Below, in pieces: positions 44,691 to 54,734 of a stretch of DNA of 64,000 nt. Below the pieces are notes generated by a model that did no database searches, was not told where the DNA came from, and was given only the letters and a program-made list of their open reading frames with translations. The DNA is from Diphasiastrum complanatum (taxonomy: Eukaryota > Streptophyta > Lycopodiopsida > Lycopodiales > Lycopodiaceae): NCBI GenBank assembly GCA_029204225.1, contig CM055111.1:21715805-21779804 (forward strand). Direction: 5' to 3'. A program made the translations under genes and the position numbers. Every line of letters starts with the position of its first letter. Positions within the stretch are counted from its first letter, which is position 1.

Positions 44691-45767
44691 GAGACTTCTT
44701 CTTTTGGCAAAAAGAAAGATAAGTCTAAGTTGAAATGCTTTTATTGTGGAATCAAAGGGCATTTTTCAAATGAATGTTTGAAGAAGCAAAGAGATGAAGG
44801 TAGCAAGCAAATCAACTTCACTACTAATGATGAGGATCTAGGTGGTGGTGATTGTCTTTTGATGTGTTCTTCAAGTCTAATATCAAGTGAAGGTGACAAA
44901 GATTCATGGTGGATTGATAATGGAGCTAGTTCACACATGACTAGTCACAAGGAGTTCTCTACTTCTTTGGTCACTTATGATGGAGCCAAGAAAGCAATTC
45001 ACATGGCCAATGGTGGTGAGTGTGTGATTGAAGGTATTGGTTCAATTCCTATTTGTCTCTCTACTAATAGGAAAGCAAGACTTGATGGTGTTCTTTACAT
45101 TCCTTCACTTTCAAAGAATTTGTTAAGTGTTGGTCAAATGATAGAGAAAGGATACATGGTAAAGTCTGGGTGTGATGCTTGTTTCATTACAAAGGCAGAA
45201 ATCTTGGTTGCTAGGGGCAATAAACAAGGTAGACTTTTCAAGCTTCATGCTTTTGTTATGGCTAACAAAAAGGATGGAATGGAAAAGGAGATTGGTCTCA
45301 ACTTTCCAAAGTTACCTTTTAGCATCAATAAGATTGGTGGATCTTATGCAAAGTCTAAAAAGCTTCCTTATGTTAGATCTAGGTCAAGATCTAATATGCT
45401 TCTTGGAGATGTTCATCTTTGTGCTAACTTGGCTAGTCTTGAGGATAATGATGGTGTTTCAAAGGTTCTTCATGGCAAGTGCAAGCATGCTAAAGGTAAG
45501 GAAAGAGCTAACTTCATCAATGGAGGTGAAGGTTCTTCCTTGAAAAAGATTGTTGTTAATGATTTCTTTGATCATATGTCAAAAGATGTTGCTAGGTGCA
45601 TGCATGAAGGAGATGGTTCTTCTACATTCTTTTGTTATGATTCCAAGAAAGTCATTTTTCTAGCAAGTGGAGTCACATGTCTTCATAAAGAGAGTAGATC
45701 AAATGGTTCTATCAAGAGACTTAGTGAAAGAGATAGTCAAGAAGGAGAGAAGTATGTGAAGAGTTGA
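44691..45767 (+). CDS. Swap-domain element SD-3, ORF1: zinc knuckle, protease, linker
   Basis: The frame is open from 44574, but the first 39 codons belong to the adjacent inverted module; the copia part starts at about 44691 with SFGKKKDKSKLK. It shows zinc knuckle CFYCGIKGHFSNEC, the protease site as DNGASSHMT (Asn for the usual Ser/Thr after Asp), MANGGECVIEGIGSIPICLS, DGVLYIPSLSKNLLSVGQM and SKKLPYVRSRSRS, which in the intact element leads into integrase. Here the integrase core is missing; about 120 unrelated codons follow (KVLHGKCKHAKGKERANF, KIVVNDFFDHMSKDVARCMH) to a stop at 45767. The next ORF overlaps by 4 bp in the -1 frame. Upstream gag is not attached. Probably the remains of a non-autonomous element. 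Confidence 0.6.
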   Translation, partial: ETSSFGKKKDKSKLKCFYCGIKGHFSNECLKKQRDEGSKQINFTTNDEDLGGGDCLLMCSSSLISSEGDKDSWWIDNGASSHMTSHKEFSTSLVTYDGAKKAIHMANGGECVIEGIGSIPICLSTNRKARLDGVLYIPSLSKNLLSVGQMIEKGYMVKSGCDACFITKAEILVARGNKQGRLFKLHAFVMANKKDGMEKEIGLNFPKLPFSINKIGGSYAKSKKLPYVRSRSRSNMLLGDVHLCANLASLEDNDGVSKVLHGKCKHAKGKERANFINGGEGSSLKKIVVNDFFDHMSKDVARCMHEGDGSSTFFCYDSKKVIFLASGVTCLHKESRSNGSIKRLSERDSQEGEKYVKS

Positions 45768-47296
45768 AAGTAGGATGTACTTTGAATGATGTCATTGTGA
45801 ATGATAGTGAGGAAAAACCATTATCATATGATTCATTACCTAAAACATTGAGTAGAAGTTCTTGTTTGAAAAAAGAGAGTGCTTCAATCATCCTTATGTT
45901 GAAGGTACTAATCATTTTTTTCATGGCTTCTAATGTTTTTGAGATTTCTACTTCTTATGATGCAATCATTAAGAGGGAGTCTTATGAAGGAAAGAGCAAT
46001 GGAAGATTGGTTCTTGGGAAGATCCAAGGCATGGATCTCACATCTCTCCATCAACTCACAAGATTCTATGATTGTGAATTGATCACTCATGATCGAGATG
46101 GCAAAAGGTTGGTTGGAAAAGACTACATGGAGCAAATTGAGAGGCAATTTCTTCAAGGCAAAGGAGATCTCATTGGTGAGCTTATTGAGGTTTGTTATGG
46201 ACTCAAGAAGGCTAGATTTATTAGGTTTGATACTCATCTTCACCTACTCTACTTCATGTTGGATGGAAAGTTTGGAATCTATCTTTTGATTTATGATGGT
46301 GACATTGTTTTCATTAACCTTTATGGAAGTTCGAGATCAAGCATTGATGCTTTACTCACATGTTTTGGAGAATTTTCTTGTATAGATGATGCTATGCAAG
46401 TGGATGTTAGTTCTCATGTTTTTCATACTGGAAAAGCAAGTAATGGATATAGAAAACAAAGTTTTTTCAATGACTTTGATGCTCAAGAGGAAGATCAACA
46501 GGTTGGTCTCAAAGGGCTTCAACAACACAAAAAGAAATGTGGCAATTTGGAGCTAGTCAAGAGCATCAAAGGAAGGTTTTTTGGCAAAGATGTTATGGAT
46601 CTGTTTTTGCAGATTATTGAAGACTCAAGTAAGGTCAAAGGAGCAGCAAGGAAGTGCTGTTCAAGTTTACTTTACTTGTTCTATCTCATGTTTGAGCTAT
46701 TTCATGTTTATGTGTGCAAATTGTCAAGATATGGACAAACTAGCTACATTGTCTTGCAATATCTTATTGTTGGAGTTGTACTAGCATTCTTGGCTGGTTT
46801 TGCTAATGGAAATGAAGCTATTGGAGGTTCATTATGTCACTCATTCATGGCCAAGTCATCAAGTGTTGATGATATCTTGTGGCAAGATGGAGATAAAGGC
46901 TCATTCATGGAGTTTTATGGTAAAGACATATCAAGAAAGGACAAAGTTGGAGGAGACAAGCAAGCAAATGGTCATCACTCACATTTATTGTTTGGTTGCT
47001 GTAATTTTCCAGAGAGTTCAAAGTTTGAAACATGGAAGAATCATTTCATTCACATTCTATTTGGTTCTTCATGTTCTAGTTATATCTTGATGTGTAAAAT
47101 TGACGTAAGAAATAGTGAAGCATCCAATTTGGACACTATTCACTATATCAATTATGAAAGATACTTTAGAACATTAGAAAGGAGATCTATACTTAGAATG
47201 GAGATCATTCTAAAGTTGGATCAAAGTTCTATCGTCAAAACTATGCCAAAACTAGTTGAAGAGGGAGTGTGGGAGATTTCAACTAGTTTAGTCTAG
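45764..47296 (+). CDS. Swap-domain element SD-3, ORF2: RT remnant plus intact swap domain
   Basis: Open for 510 codons with no ATG at its beginning; it would be read by -1 frameshifting or from an internal ATG. Residues about 100-190 hold a decayed RT: DRDGKRLVGKDYMEQ, YGLKKAR (normally YGLKQAP) and LLIYDGDIVF, where the catalytic YVDD has become YDGD. At about residues 200-213 the junction signature GEFSCIDDAMQVD appears, followed by the swap domain: two hydrophobic stretches (about 298-317 and 327-347), KSSSVDDILWQDGDKGSFME, DISRKDK, HHSHLLFGCCNFPESSKFET, ILFGSSCSSYILMCKIDV and RNSEASNLDT. It ends in MPKLVEEGV, as normal copia Pol does, then reads 10 codons into the LTR because the stop TGA is TGG. 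The function of the domain is unknown. This is the only copy without stops. Confidence 0.6.
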   Translation: MKVGCTLNDVIVNDSEEKPLSYDSLPKTLSRSSCLKKESASIILMLKVLIIFFMASNVFEISTSYDAIIKRESYEGKSNGRLVLGKIQGMDLTSLHQLTRFYDCELITHDRDGKRLVGKDYMEQIERQFLQGKGDLIGELIEVCYGLKKARFIRFDTHLHLLYFMLDGKFGIYLLIYDGDIVFINLYGSSRSSIDALLTCFGEFSCIDDAMQVDVSSHVFHTGKASNGYRKQSFFNDFDAQEEDQQVGLKGLQQHKKKCGNLELVKSIKGRFFGKDVMDLFLQIIEDSSKVKGAARKCCSSLLYLFYLMFELFHVYVCKLSRYGQTSYIVLQYLIVGVVLAFLAGFANGNEAIGGSLCHSFMAKSSSVDDILWQDGDKGSFMEFYGKDISRKDKVGGDKQANGHHSHLLFGCCNFPESSKFETWKNHFIHILFGSSCSSYILMCKIDVRNSEASNLDTIHYINYERYFRTLERRSILRMEIILKLDQSSIVKTMPKLVEEGVWEISTSLV

Positions 47297-47917
47297 TTTA
47301 GTCACATTTTGGTAAATTGTCAATAAGAGGCCAAAACTCATTTTAGACTTAGAGATAAAATTTTTGAAGTTATATTAGTTTAAAACACATGCAATAAACA
47401 CTTTTTGACAGTGTGGGAAAGTTGGTAGTCGAATTTGAGAGAGATTCAAATTTGAACTTTGGGTACATTGAATCTAGACCCAAAAATAGTAGGGTTTACA
47501 TTTTGGAGGGAAAGCCAAGTGTCCAAATAGGGTTTGAAAACTCTATAAAAGGATGTAACTCATGGAGAGACATATCTTCTCTCTTCTATCTCTCATTTCA
47601 TCATTATACATGGTTCTCTTTGGGTTCTACTACTCATTGGTGCACTATCCTGGTGTTATCTTGCAATTCTATGTGTAGAATGATCATTTATTGCTATTTT
47701 TGGTTCCACACGTGTGAAATATAGTAGGGTATTGTAATTTTAGGGGGAAAAACTATATTTTATGTTCTGGTTCATGTTTGATCAGTATCTCTTAGAGTTT
47801 GCATCTAATTTTGTATGTAGATGCTGATTTTTCGACATTGGCAGGATTGTTGGTTTGCTCCTTATTGTAACCAAAGATTTGGGACATGGATTGGATCTTG
47901 AATGATCTGAAATCCTT
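47268..47917 (+). repeat. LTR-P, 3' LTR of SD-3
   Basis: Starts TGTGGGAGATTTCAACTAG after the polypurine tract gttgaagagggag. It has ctctataaaagg near 47551, a CT-rich run, ccacacgtgtgaaat at 47706-47719, and is cut 4 bp short of the expected CACA end at 47917, where unrelated, more GC-rich DNA begins. Confidence 0.75.
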
Positions 47918-47941
47918 CTCTGTACGGCGTATTAATTTTGA

Positions 47942-48008
47942 CCAATCACACATCGACACGTGTTCCTTCATTACTCCTCCACACGTGCAAATGTTTTTTT
48001 ATAAATAG
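47942..48008 (+). promoter_or_regulatory. Promoter-like cluster: CCAAT, two G-boxes, TATA
   Basis: CCAAT at 47942-47946, CACGTG at 47957-47962 and 47982-47987, and TATAAATAG at 48000-48008, in the spacing of a plant promoter. About 310 bp downstream an ATG opens only 25 codons (MSDFDSSLLSFFHEYGI...). No longer gene follows on plus; 48009-48500 are otherwise unassigned. It could belong to an unidentified transposon whose left end is the joint at 47918. Confidence 0.45.
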
Positions 48009-48499
48009 GTCATTTTTGGCTCAAATTGTCACGCAAATTTACGATTTCTTGGCCGGATATCAATTTCAAGCACGCTGTTTGCACTGATTACCCTCCGTTG
48101 ACTTACTTGCGCCTAGGACCGATAGTGCCTCGTCCGGTATCATATTCAAGCGCGCATTGTATTTCCTTTCTTTTGTGCTCTGTGTTCACGCGCTCAGATC
48201 CGATACTCTAACTTCTAATATCTCTTTCGAGCGCACATTGCCTTGAGGTGCATGCCTGACCTGCCGTTTTCTCCTGAGAGCGATATTTGGAATTTTACAT
48301 CTATTATTTTTGTTTAAAATGTCTGATTTTGATTCTAGTTTGCTTTCTTTTTTTCATGAATATGGTATTACTGATAGTTTGGAGTATTTCAAATAGGCTT
48401 TTTTCTTTTTCTTTTTTTCTTCCTTCTATAACTGAGGGCCCTAGTGTGGAGGCATTTTCTGAGATATATCTCATATTTAAGCCCCTACTCAGTACTCCG

Positions 48500-50960
48500 T
48501 TATTCAGATCTCAGAATAAGGACATGATTCATTATCAGGACCTGGTGGCACTCGACAAGCATATCTATAAGATGACCATATGCTAAGACTTCCACTATTT
48601 CTTGCAAAGAATGTCGAAGGATGTCATAATATGTGCTGCATGTCATAAAAACATAATCTAAATCAGTACCAAAAGTATCTGATTTAATTGCACATATTTG
48701 TCTATCGTAGTGTAAAATCAAAATCTTACCATATAATGTGTTATATGATCAACACCCCATCCACAAATTCACTGGTTGTTTTCTGTATCATTTGTACATC
48801 AGTATTTGAAAATTTATCTTTTCTCAAGTATTTCACCATGTTGTCTAACGTTTTCCAAACTTCTACTCTGTGTATATGAGTAAAACCTTCTTCTTTGAAA
48901 TCTTGAGTTGTTGCAATAGTTTCTTTCCAAACCATGTATTGGGATTTGGATTGTTTGCAAGAATAATTTGATAAAAATCTTCGAGCTTTAGATCCTCCAA
49001 TGCTCGTCCTGCATGGAATATTTCATGTTTTACCTAATAGCTTGTCATCTTTTTTTATTTTAACGTGGCCTTTATGTAAGCCTACTTTGGACAACACATC
49101 TTCTAATCTGGAAATAGCTTCGTAAACAAGATGTGAAGATATATATTTTTTCTATAATACGCACCTCCGCATCCAATGTACAGATATGAACATTTTGTAG
49201 AGGAATCGGTAGTACAGGTTTCCAATTAGGATCTTCTCGATCTCCTGATATTCTTGTACTCCTTGTCATGTCTTTTGCTGTTTTCATGCAGTATAATTAA
49301 GGGTGTTTACAGTTAGTGCAATGAGATACATTGAGCATACATTTTATTGTCTTCAGATCTCCTGCTAAATGCCATTCAATGTTGAAAGTGCCAATTCCAG
49401 AAATATTAATTGGAACTCCCTCCACGTGATTTTTTATGGTGGCAGAATATGATGTTCTATTAAATATCTATGAGAGAATGTCATGGCCTTCTTTCATCAC
49501 CTATAAGAGAATACAAAAACGTGATTAGCCTCATAATATTAACACGGACAAGATTTTCCAAATGAAATCCATATTCAAATGATTATCCCTATTTATTATG
49601 CGAAGGAACTGCTATACTTGAAATGCTGCCAACCACCAGATATCATTTTTTGATTGAACACTGAAATTGAGGCCTTCTGAGTCTTCTGAATTTGAAAGTG
49701 CTCCATTCATGATCGTGAGACTGACTCTTTCCATTTTTTGTCCTTTTATAATTTCAGACTCATCTAACTTGAGAACAACTATCAACTTGTTATTGACATT
49801 CTCATTTGTAATACCGTAAAAATTTATGATGAATGTTAATAACCGATTAATGTCAATAAATAAAATGTTGGAATTGTTATAAGCTAGACTTTCTCCTTTC
49901 GAGCAATACACTTCATTGATATAAGATGGATTACCAACTATTGTTTGCATACCTTGGTTTAACTTGTCTTTGTTTTTTAAAGATGAAATGGTCGTGGGAT
50001 TGGAAACTTTTTAATATTTACCTGTGCAAATGCCTCCTTTATCATCTTAAACATTGTTGCATATGCTTTCCTACTGATGCTAGAAAAGTCACATGCCCCC
50101 TGAAGCAATGTAGTGTCTAATATTTTTCCAACTTCATCCATAATGCTATCAGTAACTAAAGCCTTAATCCTTTTCATTTTGTTATTATTTAACATTAAGA
50201 GCCTAGTGAGTTTCGAATTGAAATCTCATCGGCCAAATGGTCTTCAAAAACCAATGCTGATCAGCATTGCAAACATAATGTTCATGAAAATGTCAGTAGA
50301 AATTAGGACACTCATAGTATTCACAACAATATATAATAAGCAAATCAACAGAAAGTTGAAATGAATAAATAACAAAATTAGTGATTATGAATGAATCAAA
50401 AAATTCAAGCAATATTCAATACCAAATAAGCTATAACTTACTTGAATGCACGGATTCGTCTTTTTCTATGACCTCCTCTGGATGATAGATCACATATATC
50501 TTTGTTTACCAGTCTTTTCCTCTTGTTGCTTCGGACCTATATGTTGAGCACATCCATATCTTTAACAAGAGACAAATATGAGATATGCATGGATTGAAAT
50601 GCAGTTTTTATCTCATCATTACTAGTTGTATAATGATGCAAAGAAGATTTCAACATTTGGATCTCCTTCTTGAGCATCTCATTTTCACTTAAACAAGTTT
50701 TCATCTTTGTAGATTTTTCTTCGCACTCCTTTGATATTTTCCTTGATTCCTCTTTCGAATAATGTATTCTTTGCATTGAATGTGCATTCCCATAGAGCAT
50801 CAAATTCTCACAATAACCCAAAAGGCCATTTTTACCATGACACATATAGATTATTAACTGACTCACCGAATGAAAATTTGGATGTTGCAATGAACATGGA
50901 TCAATAGGATACAATTTTTCTGATGACCATAAATCTACATGCTTTAGCTTTTTCTCCCTC
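48500..50960 (-). pseudogene. Unrecognised multi-exon gene, degenerate; possibly DDE-type transposase
   Basis: I do not recognise this gene. Read leftwards: a coiled-coil-like part (MQRIHYSKEESRKISKECEE, about 50914-50537), MDEVGKILDTTLLQGACDFS with YATMFKMIKEAFAQ (50195-49977), then IVVLKLDESEIIKGQKMERV, SLTIMNGAL and QSKNDIWWLAAFQ (49950-49612). A GT-AG intron (49501-49617) joins QV/MKEGHDILS; after a TAG comes FNIEWHLAGDLKTIKCML, C..CKHP-stop-LYC, DPNWKPVLPIPLQNVHICTL and, in other frames, FHAGRALEDLKLEDFY. Two separated Asp (KLDES, AGDLK) followed by a Cys-rich HPxxYC patch recall RNase H-fold transposases, but this is inference. Stops and frame changes show decay. It ends close to the left arm of the protease inverted repeat. 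Confidence 0.4.
49501..49617 (-). other. Probable intron (117 bp, GT-AG)
   Basis: On minus, CAA|GTATAG opens and CTCTTATAG| closes; removing it keeps the frame between AAFQ and VMKEGHD. Confidence 0.5.
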
Positions 50961-51006
50961 TATCAGACCATATCAGAAGCTGACAATTTGGGTTGCTTTG
51001 AATTTC

Positions 51007-51579
51007 TTATCTAAGCGGAACATATTCTGCCCCCGAACTAATTCTGTTGTTTGCGCTCTCTGATGAAAATTTCTCATGGGCAACATCTGCGGCTTTGTGT
51101 TTTCTACTCACTGAATTCGTTGAGGCAAAGTGGCCACTCTGGGGGATCCCAGTAATCCATGAGCTGAGCTTGTATCCTCTCAATCTGACAGTATCTAACT
51201 CCAGCAACTCTTTAAGAATGTTGATTTTAACAGATTCAGTCCTTGACTGTGGAGACAGCAGAGAAGTTCGGTGGACGAGCTTCAAGGGTATTCCTGTTCT
51301 AATTTCATTTGCTCCTCCCTGCAGCTCCGTCTCCCTTATACCTGATTCCAACAATTGCCCTTCGAGAATTTTCGGCGAACTGGCTGGAAGAATCGCTGTT
51401 TGGTCCCAAGAATCTTGGACATAATCTGGGCGCCGAAACCCGTCGGGAATGGATGATCGTTGGCTTGTGTGAGAGAAAGATGTTGTGGCACCCGAAAGGT
51501 CGAAGGTAATGGCGGACGAAAAAATGAAATGAATAACAAAGTTGAACCTTCTGTTCGTGGTTTTCAGAACGGAAGCCAT
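51007..51579 (-). pseudogene. Truncated aspartic protease copy in the left palindrome arm
   Basis: From ATG 51579 it encodes the first 184 residues of the protease at 54183 with very few changes (for example V for N in the KHKAA(D/N)V region), then leaves the duplicated arm at 51028 and adds six foreign residues (EYVPLR) before a stop. It keeps the signal peptide and propeptide but lacks both catalytic aspartates, so it cannot be an active protease. If transcribed it would share its whole 5' half with the full gene. Confidence 0.85.
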
Positions 51580-52411
51580 ATTTTTCTTGCAGCTGCAATC
51601 CAATTTTATACTTGCTTAGCTCTACTTTCGCATTCGGCTTCATAAACATTTGAATAGTATATTTCAGATCAAGTACTTGTTGCATTGAGTTATAAAAAGT
51701 AGTCGTAAAACATGAGCTATGCTTTGCCAAAAACATGAAAGAATCGGCTCAAGTATAAGCCAGCGAATTACTGAATGCTGATACCCACTATGCTGGAAAA
51801 GCAAGGAAGATAGATATCAGAATTCGCACATCAATAACCAGAAATAAAAAATTGAAATAAGGACTATGCTTCCGATACTCTATCCAAATGCAGGCAGAGA
51901 TGATAAGCGATTGAGCAAAGATATCCTCAGGCAGTGCAAGGGGTGAATGGCAGGACAATAATAAAGGCACTATTTTCGTCATCAAGTGTCATCGAAAACA
52001 AGCAGACAGGGTCGACGAGCGAATAAAAAAGCAGATACAGTAATATAACTCTATCATACTGTGTGTACTAGTACGTATTAGTATGCTTTATGCACATCAT
52101 TCGAAAGGAGGAAAGCATGAGATAGAAGCAACCAGATGGAGCCGAAAAACCTGCAAAGACAACTGAAAAGAAAGAGGAACATCCCAAGCTACACGACCTC
52201 AAGTTGATAATGGAACTCAATGCATAACCACAACAATACTCGAAATCCAAATATTACACCGTAACATGAAAATGAGATATGGGTTGATACATACTTGCAG
52301 CTGATCACTCAAAAACGAAGAAGAAGAATAAGATGACGATGATCGTAGCGAGCCGTCGAGGAGCTAGCTAACATGTGCGCGCTGCCACCGCCACGATTTG
52401 CAAGATGGAGA
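51028..52411 (-). repeat. Inverted duplication, left arm (1384 bp)
   Basis: Reverse complement of 53351-54734; both arms are exactly 1384 bp with only scattered substitutions seen by eye. It contains the protease promoter region, leader and first 184 codons. Confidence 0.95.
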
Positions 52412-52429
52412 TGGGCCCATATTTTCTCT

Positions 52430-52640
52430 AATGCAACCAATGCAACCAATGATGCAAGGTTTTCTAATGGGCTCCTTGGAAGCGGCGTTTACTTCACAAT
52501 TTCTTTGAATGTTGTAGCATAATCTAGGGATAATTTCTTTGAATGTTGTAGCATAATCGATGCAAACGTGAGCTATGTTTTTGACCACCAACTCTGGATA
52601 TGCTACAGTTGTAGTTTCACCACCAACTCCATCCAGTTGC
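52430..52640 (-). pseudogene. Pyruvate kinase fragment (copy 2)
   Basis: Read leftwards from the microsatellite: LDGVGGETTTVAYPELVVKN, IAHVCI, DYATTFKEI, then a 33-bp tandem duplication (aatttctttgaatgttgtagcataatc twice) and SPLENLASLVA in a shifted frame. Same host exon as at 42331 and the same microsatellite border, but it ends earlier, at the palindrome arm. Confidence 0.75.
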
Positions 52641-52664
52641 TGACATTTCTTTACGCTTCACTCT

Positions 52665-52667
<3 letters not shown>

Positions 52668-52720
<53 letters not shown>
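52668..52720. repeat. Compound (TG)n(GA)n microsatellite
   Basis: TG run to 52704, then GA to 52720. Reverse complement of the joint at 42211-42302, at the same distance from the pyruvate-kinase homology. Confidence 0.95.
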
Positions 52721-52818
52721 CGCTCGTGTACTGGTACAAAATCCTTAAAATGAAGCATGAAGGGAGGGTCACTTTCAATTTTGCTTCTCACAATCTATCC
52801 ATTCATGCGTTGACTGAA

Positions 52819-52902
52819 ACTTTAGCTTTTGTTTACGGTTCATGCAAACAAAAATAGCTTACTTTAGCTTTTGTTTATGGTTCATGCAAACAAAAATAGC
52901 TT
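52819..52902. repeat. 42-bp tandem repeat, each unit self-complementary
   Basis: Two copies of a 42-bp unit (52819-52860, 52861-52902) differing at one base. Each unit can fold: AGCTTTTGTTT pairs with AAACAAAAATAGCT around a ggttcatgc loop. Confidence 0.8.
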
Positions 52903-53350
52903 TGGTGTTTCCTTATGGCTCATGCATTGTTTGGGTGACTTCGTTCTAATTTTTATATGGCAATAGTAGATGCATGTCACTTTAGCACTCACCAAAGGTT
53001 TTTCCCGCAAAAATTAAGGCCACCATCACATAATATCCTATAATGTTAACTTTTTTCAAAACTCCATTGAGTGACCTCAAGGGGAAAAACACCAATTTGC
53101 TATAACAGCAAAAACATAAAAAGTTTGGAGCTTTATGCGGGTACAGTCCCCGCTCGAGTTCAAAGGAGGTTCCCGCTCGTTTTACTCTAAACCTAAAATA
53201 AATGCTAGATATTTTTACTATATTTATGGGTGTGCATTCCATACTTGCTGTTACTTGTCATTTTCTTCTGTTTCTGCGAAGATATCCCCAGCACGGCAGC
53301 GGTCGAACAAACGAGTCGCTTGAAGCAAGTTCCTGCCCGACGACACCACG

Positions 53351-54734
53351 TCTCCATCTTGCAAATCGTGGCGGTGGCAGCGCGTACATGTTAGCTAGCT
53401 CCTTGACGGCTCGCTACGATCATCGTCATCTTCTTCTTCTTCTTCGTTTTTGAGTGATCAGCTGCAAGTATGTGTCAACCCATATCTCATTTTCATGTTA
53501 CGGTGTAATATTTGGATTTCGAGTATTGTTGTAGTTATGAATTGAGTTCTATTATCAACTTGAGGTCGTGTAGCGTGGGATGTTCCTCTTTCTTTTCAGT
53601 TGTCCTTGCAGGTTTTTCGGCTCCGTCTGGTTGCTTCTATCTCATGCTTTCCTCCTTTCGAATGATGTGCATAAAGCATACTAATACGTACTAGTACACA
53701 CAGTATGATAGAGTTATATTACTGTATCTGCTTTTTTATTCGCTCGTCGACCCTGTCTGCTTGTTTTCGATGACACTTGATGACGAAAATAGTGCCTTTA
53801 TTATTGTCCTGCCATTCACCCCTTGCACTGCCTGAGGATATCTTTGCTCAATCGCTTATCATCTCTGCCTGCATTTGGATAGAGTATCGGAAGCATAGTC
53901 CTTATTTCAATTTTTTATTTCTGGTTATTGATGTGCGAATTCTGATATCTATCTTCCTTGCTTTTCCAGCATAGTGGGTATCAGCATTCAGTAATTCGCT
54001 GGCTTATACTTGAGCCGATTCTTTCATGTTTTTGGCAAAGCATAGCTCAGGTTTTACGACTACTTTTTATAACTCAATGCAACAAGTACTTGATCTGAAA
54101 TATACTATTCAAATGTTTATGAAGCCGAATGCGAAAGTAGAGCTAAGCAAGTATAAAATTGGATTGCAGCTGCAAGAAAAATATGGCTTCCGTTCTGAAA
54201 ACCACGAACAGAAGGTTCAACTTTGTTATTCATTTCATTTTTTCGTCCGCCATTACCTTCGACCTTTCGGGTGCCACAACATCTTTCTCTCACACAAGCC
54301 AACGATCATCCATTCCCGACGGGTTTCGGCGCCCAGATTACGTCCAAGATTCTTGGGACCAAACAGCGATTCTTCCAGCCAGTTCGCCGAAAATTCTCGA
54401 AGGGCAATTGTTGGAATCAGGTATAAGGGAGACGGAGCTGCAGGGAGGAGCAAATGAAATTAGAACAGGAATACCCTTGAAGCTCGTCCACCGAACTTCT
54501 CTGCTGTCTCCACAGTCAAGGACTGAATCTGTTAAAATCAACATTCTTAAAGAGTTGCTGGAGTTAGATACTGTCAGATTGAGAGGATACAAGCTCAGCT
54601 CATGGATTACTGGGATCCCCCAGAGTGGCCACTTTGCCTCAACGAATTCAGTGAGTAGAAAACACAAAGCCGCAAATGTTGCCCATGAGAAATTTTCATC
54701 AGAGAGCGCAAACAACAGAATTAGTTCGGGGGCA
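53351..54734 (+). repeat. Inverted duplication, right arm (1384 bp)
   Basis: Partner of 51028-52411. It includes 832 bp upstream of the protease ATG and 184 codons. Within the upstream part, GCAAG|TATGT at about 53467 and TTGCTTTTCCAG at about 53958-53969 could be the ends of a 5' UTR intron, but this is unproven. Confidence 0.95.

Larger units (their letters stand above)
52412..53350. other. Spacer of the inverted duplication
   Basis: 939 bp. Contains the second pyruvate-kinase fragment, a compound microsatellite and a 42-bp tandem repeat; no gene. Confidence 0.7.

Noticed and set aside
46646-46806. Hydrophobic stretches in the swap domain read as an env-like protein
   Set aside because: No signal peptide, furin-type site or separate env ORF after RT; position replaces RT rather than following it. 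Kept as unknown.
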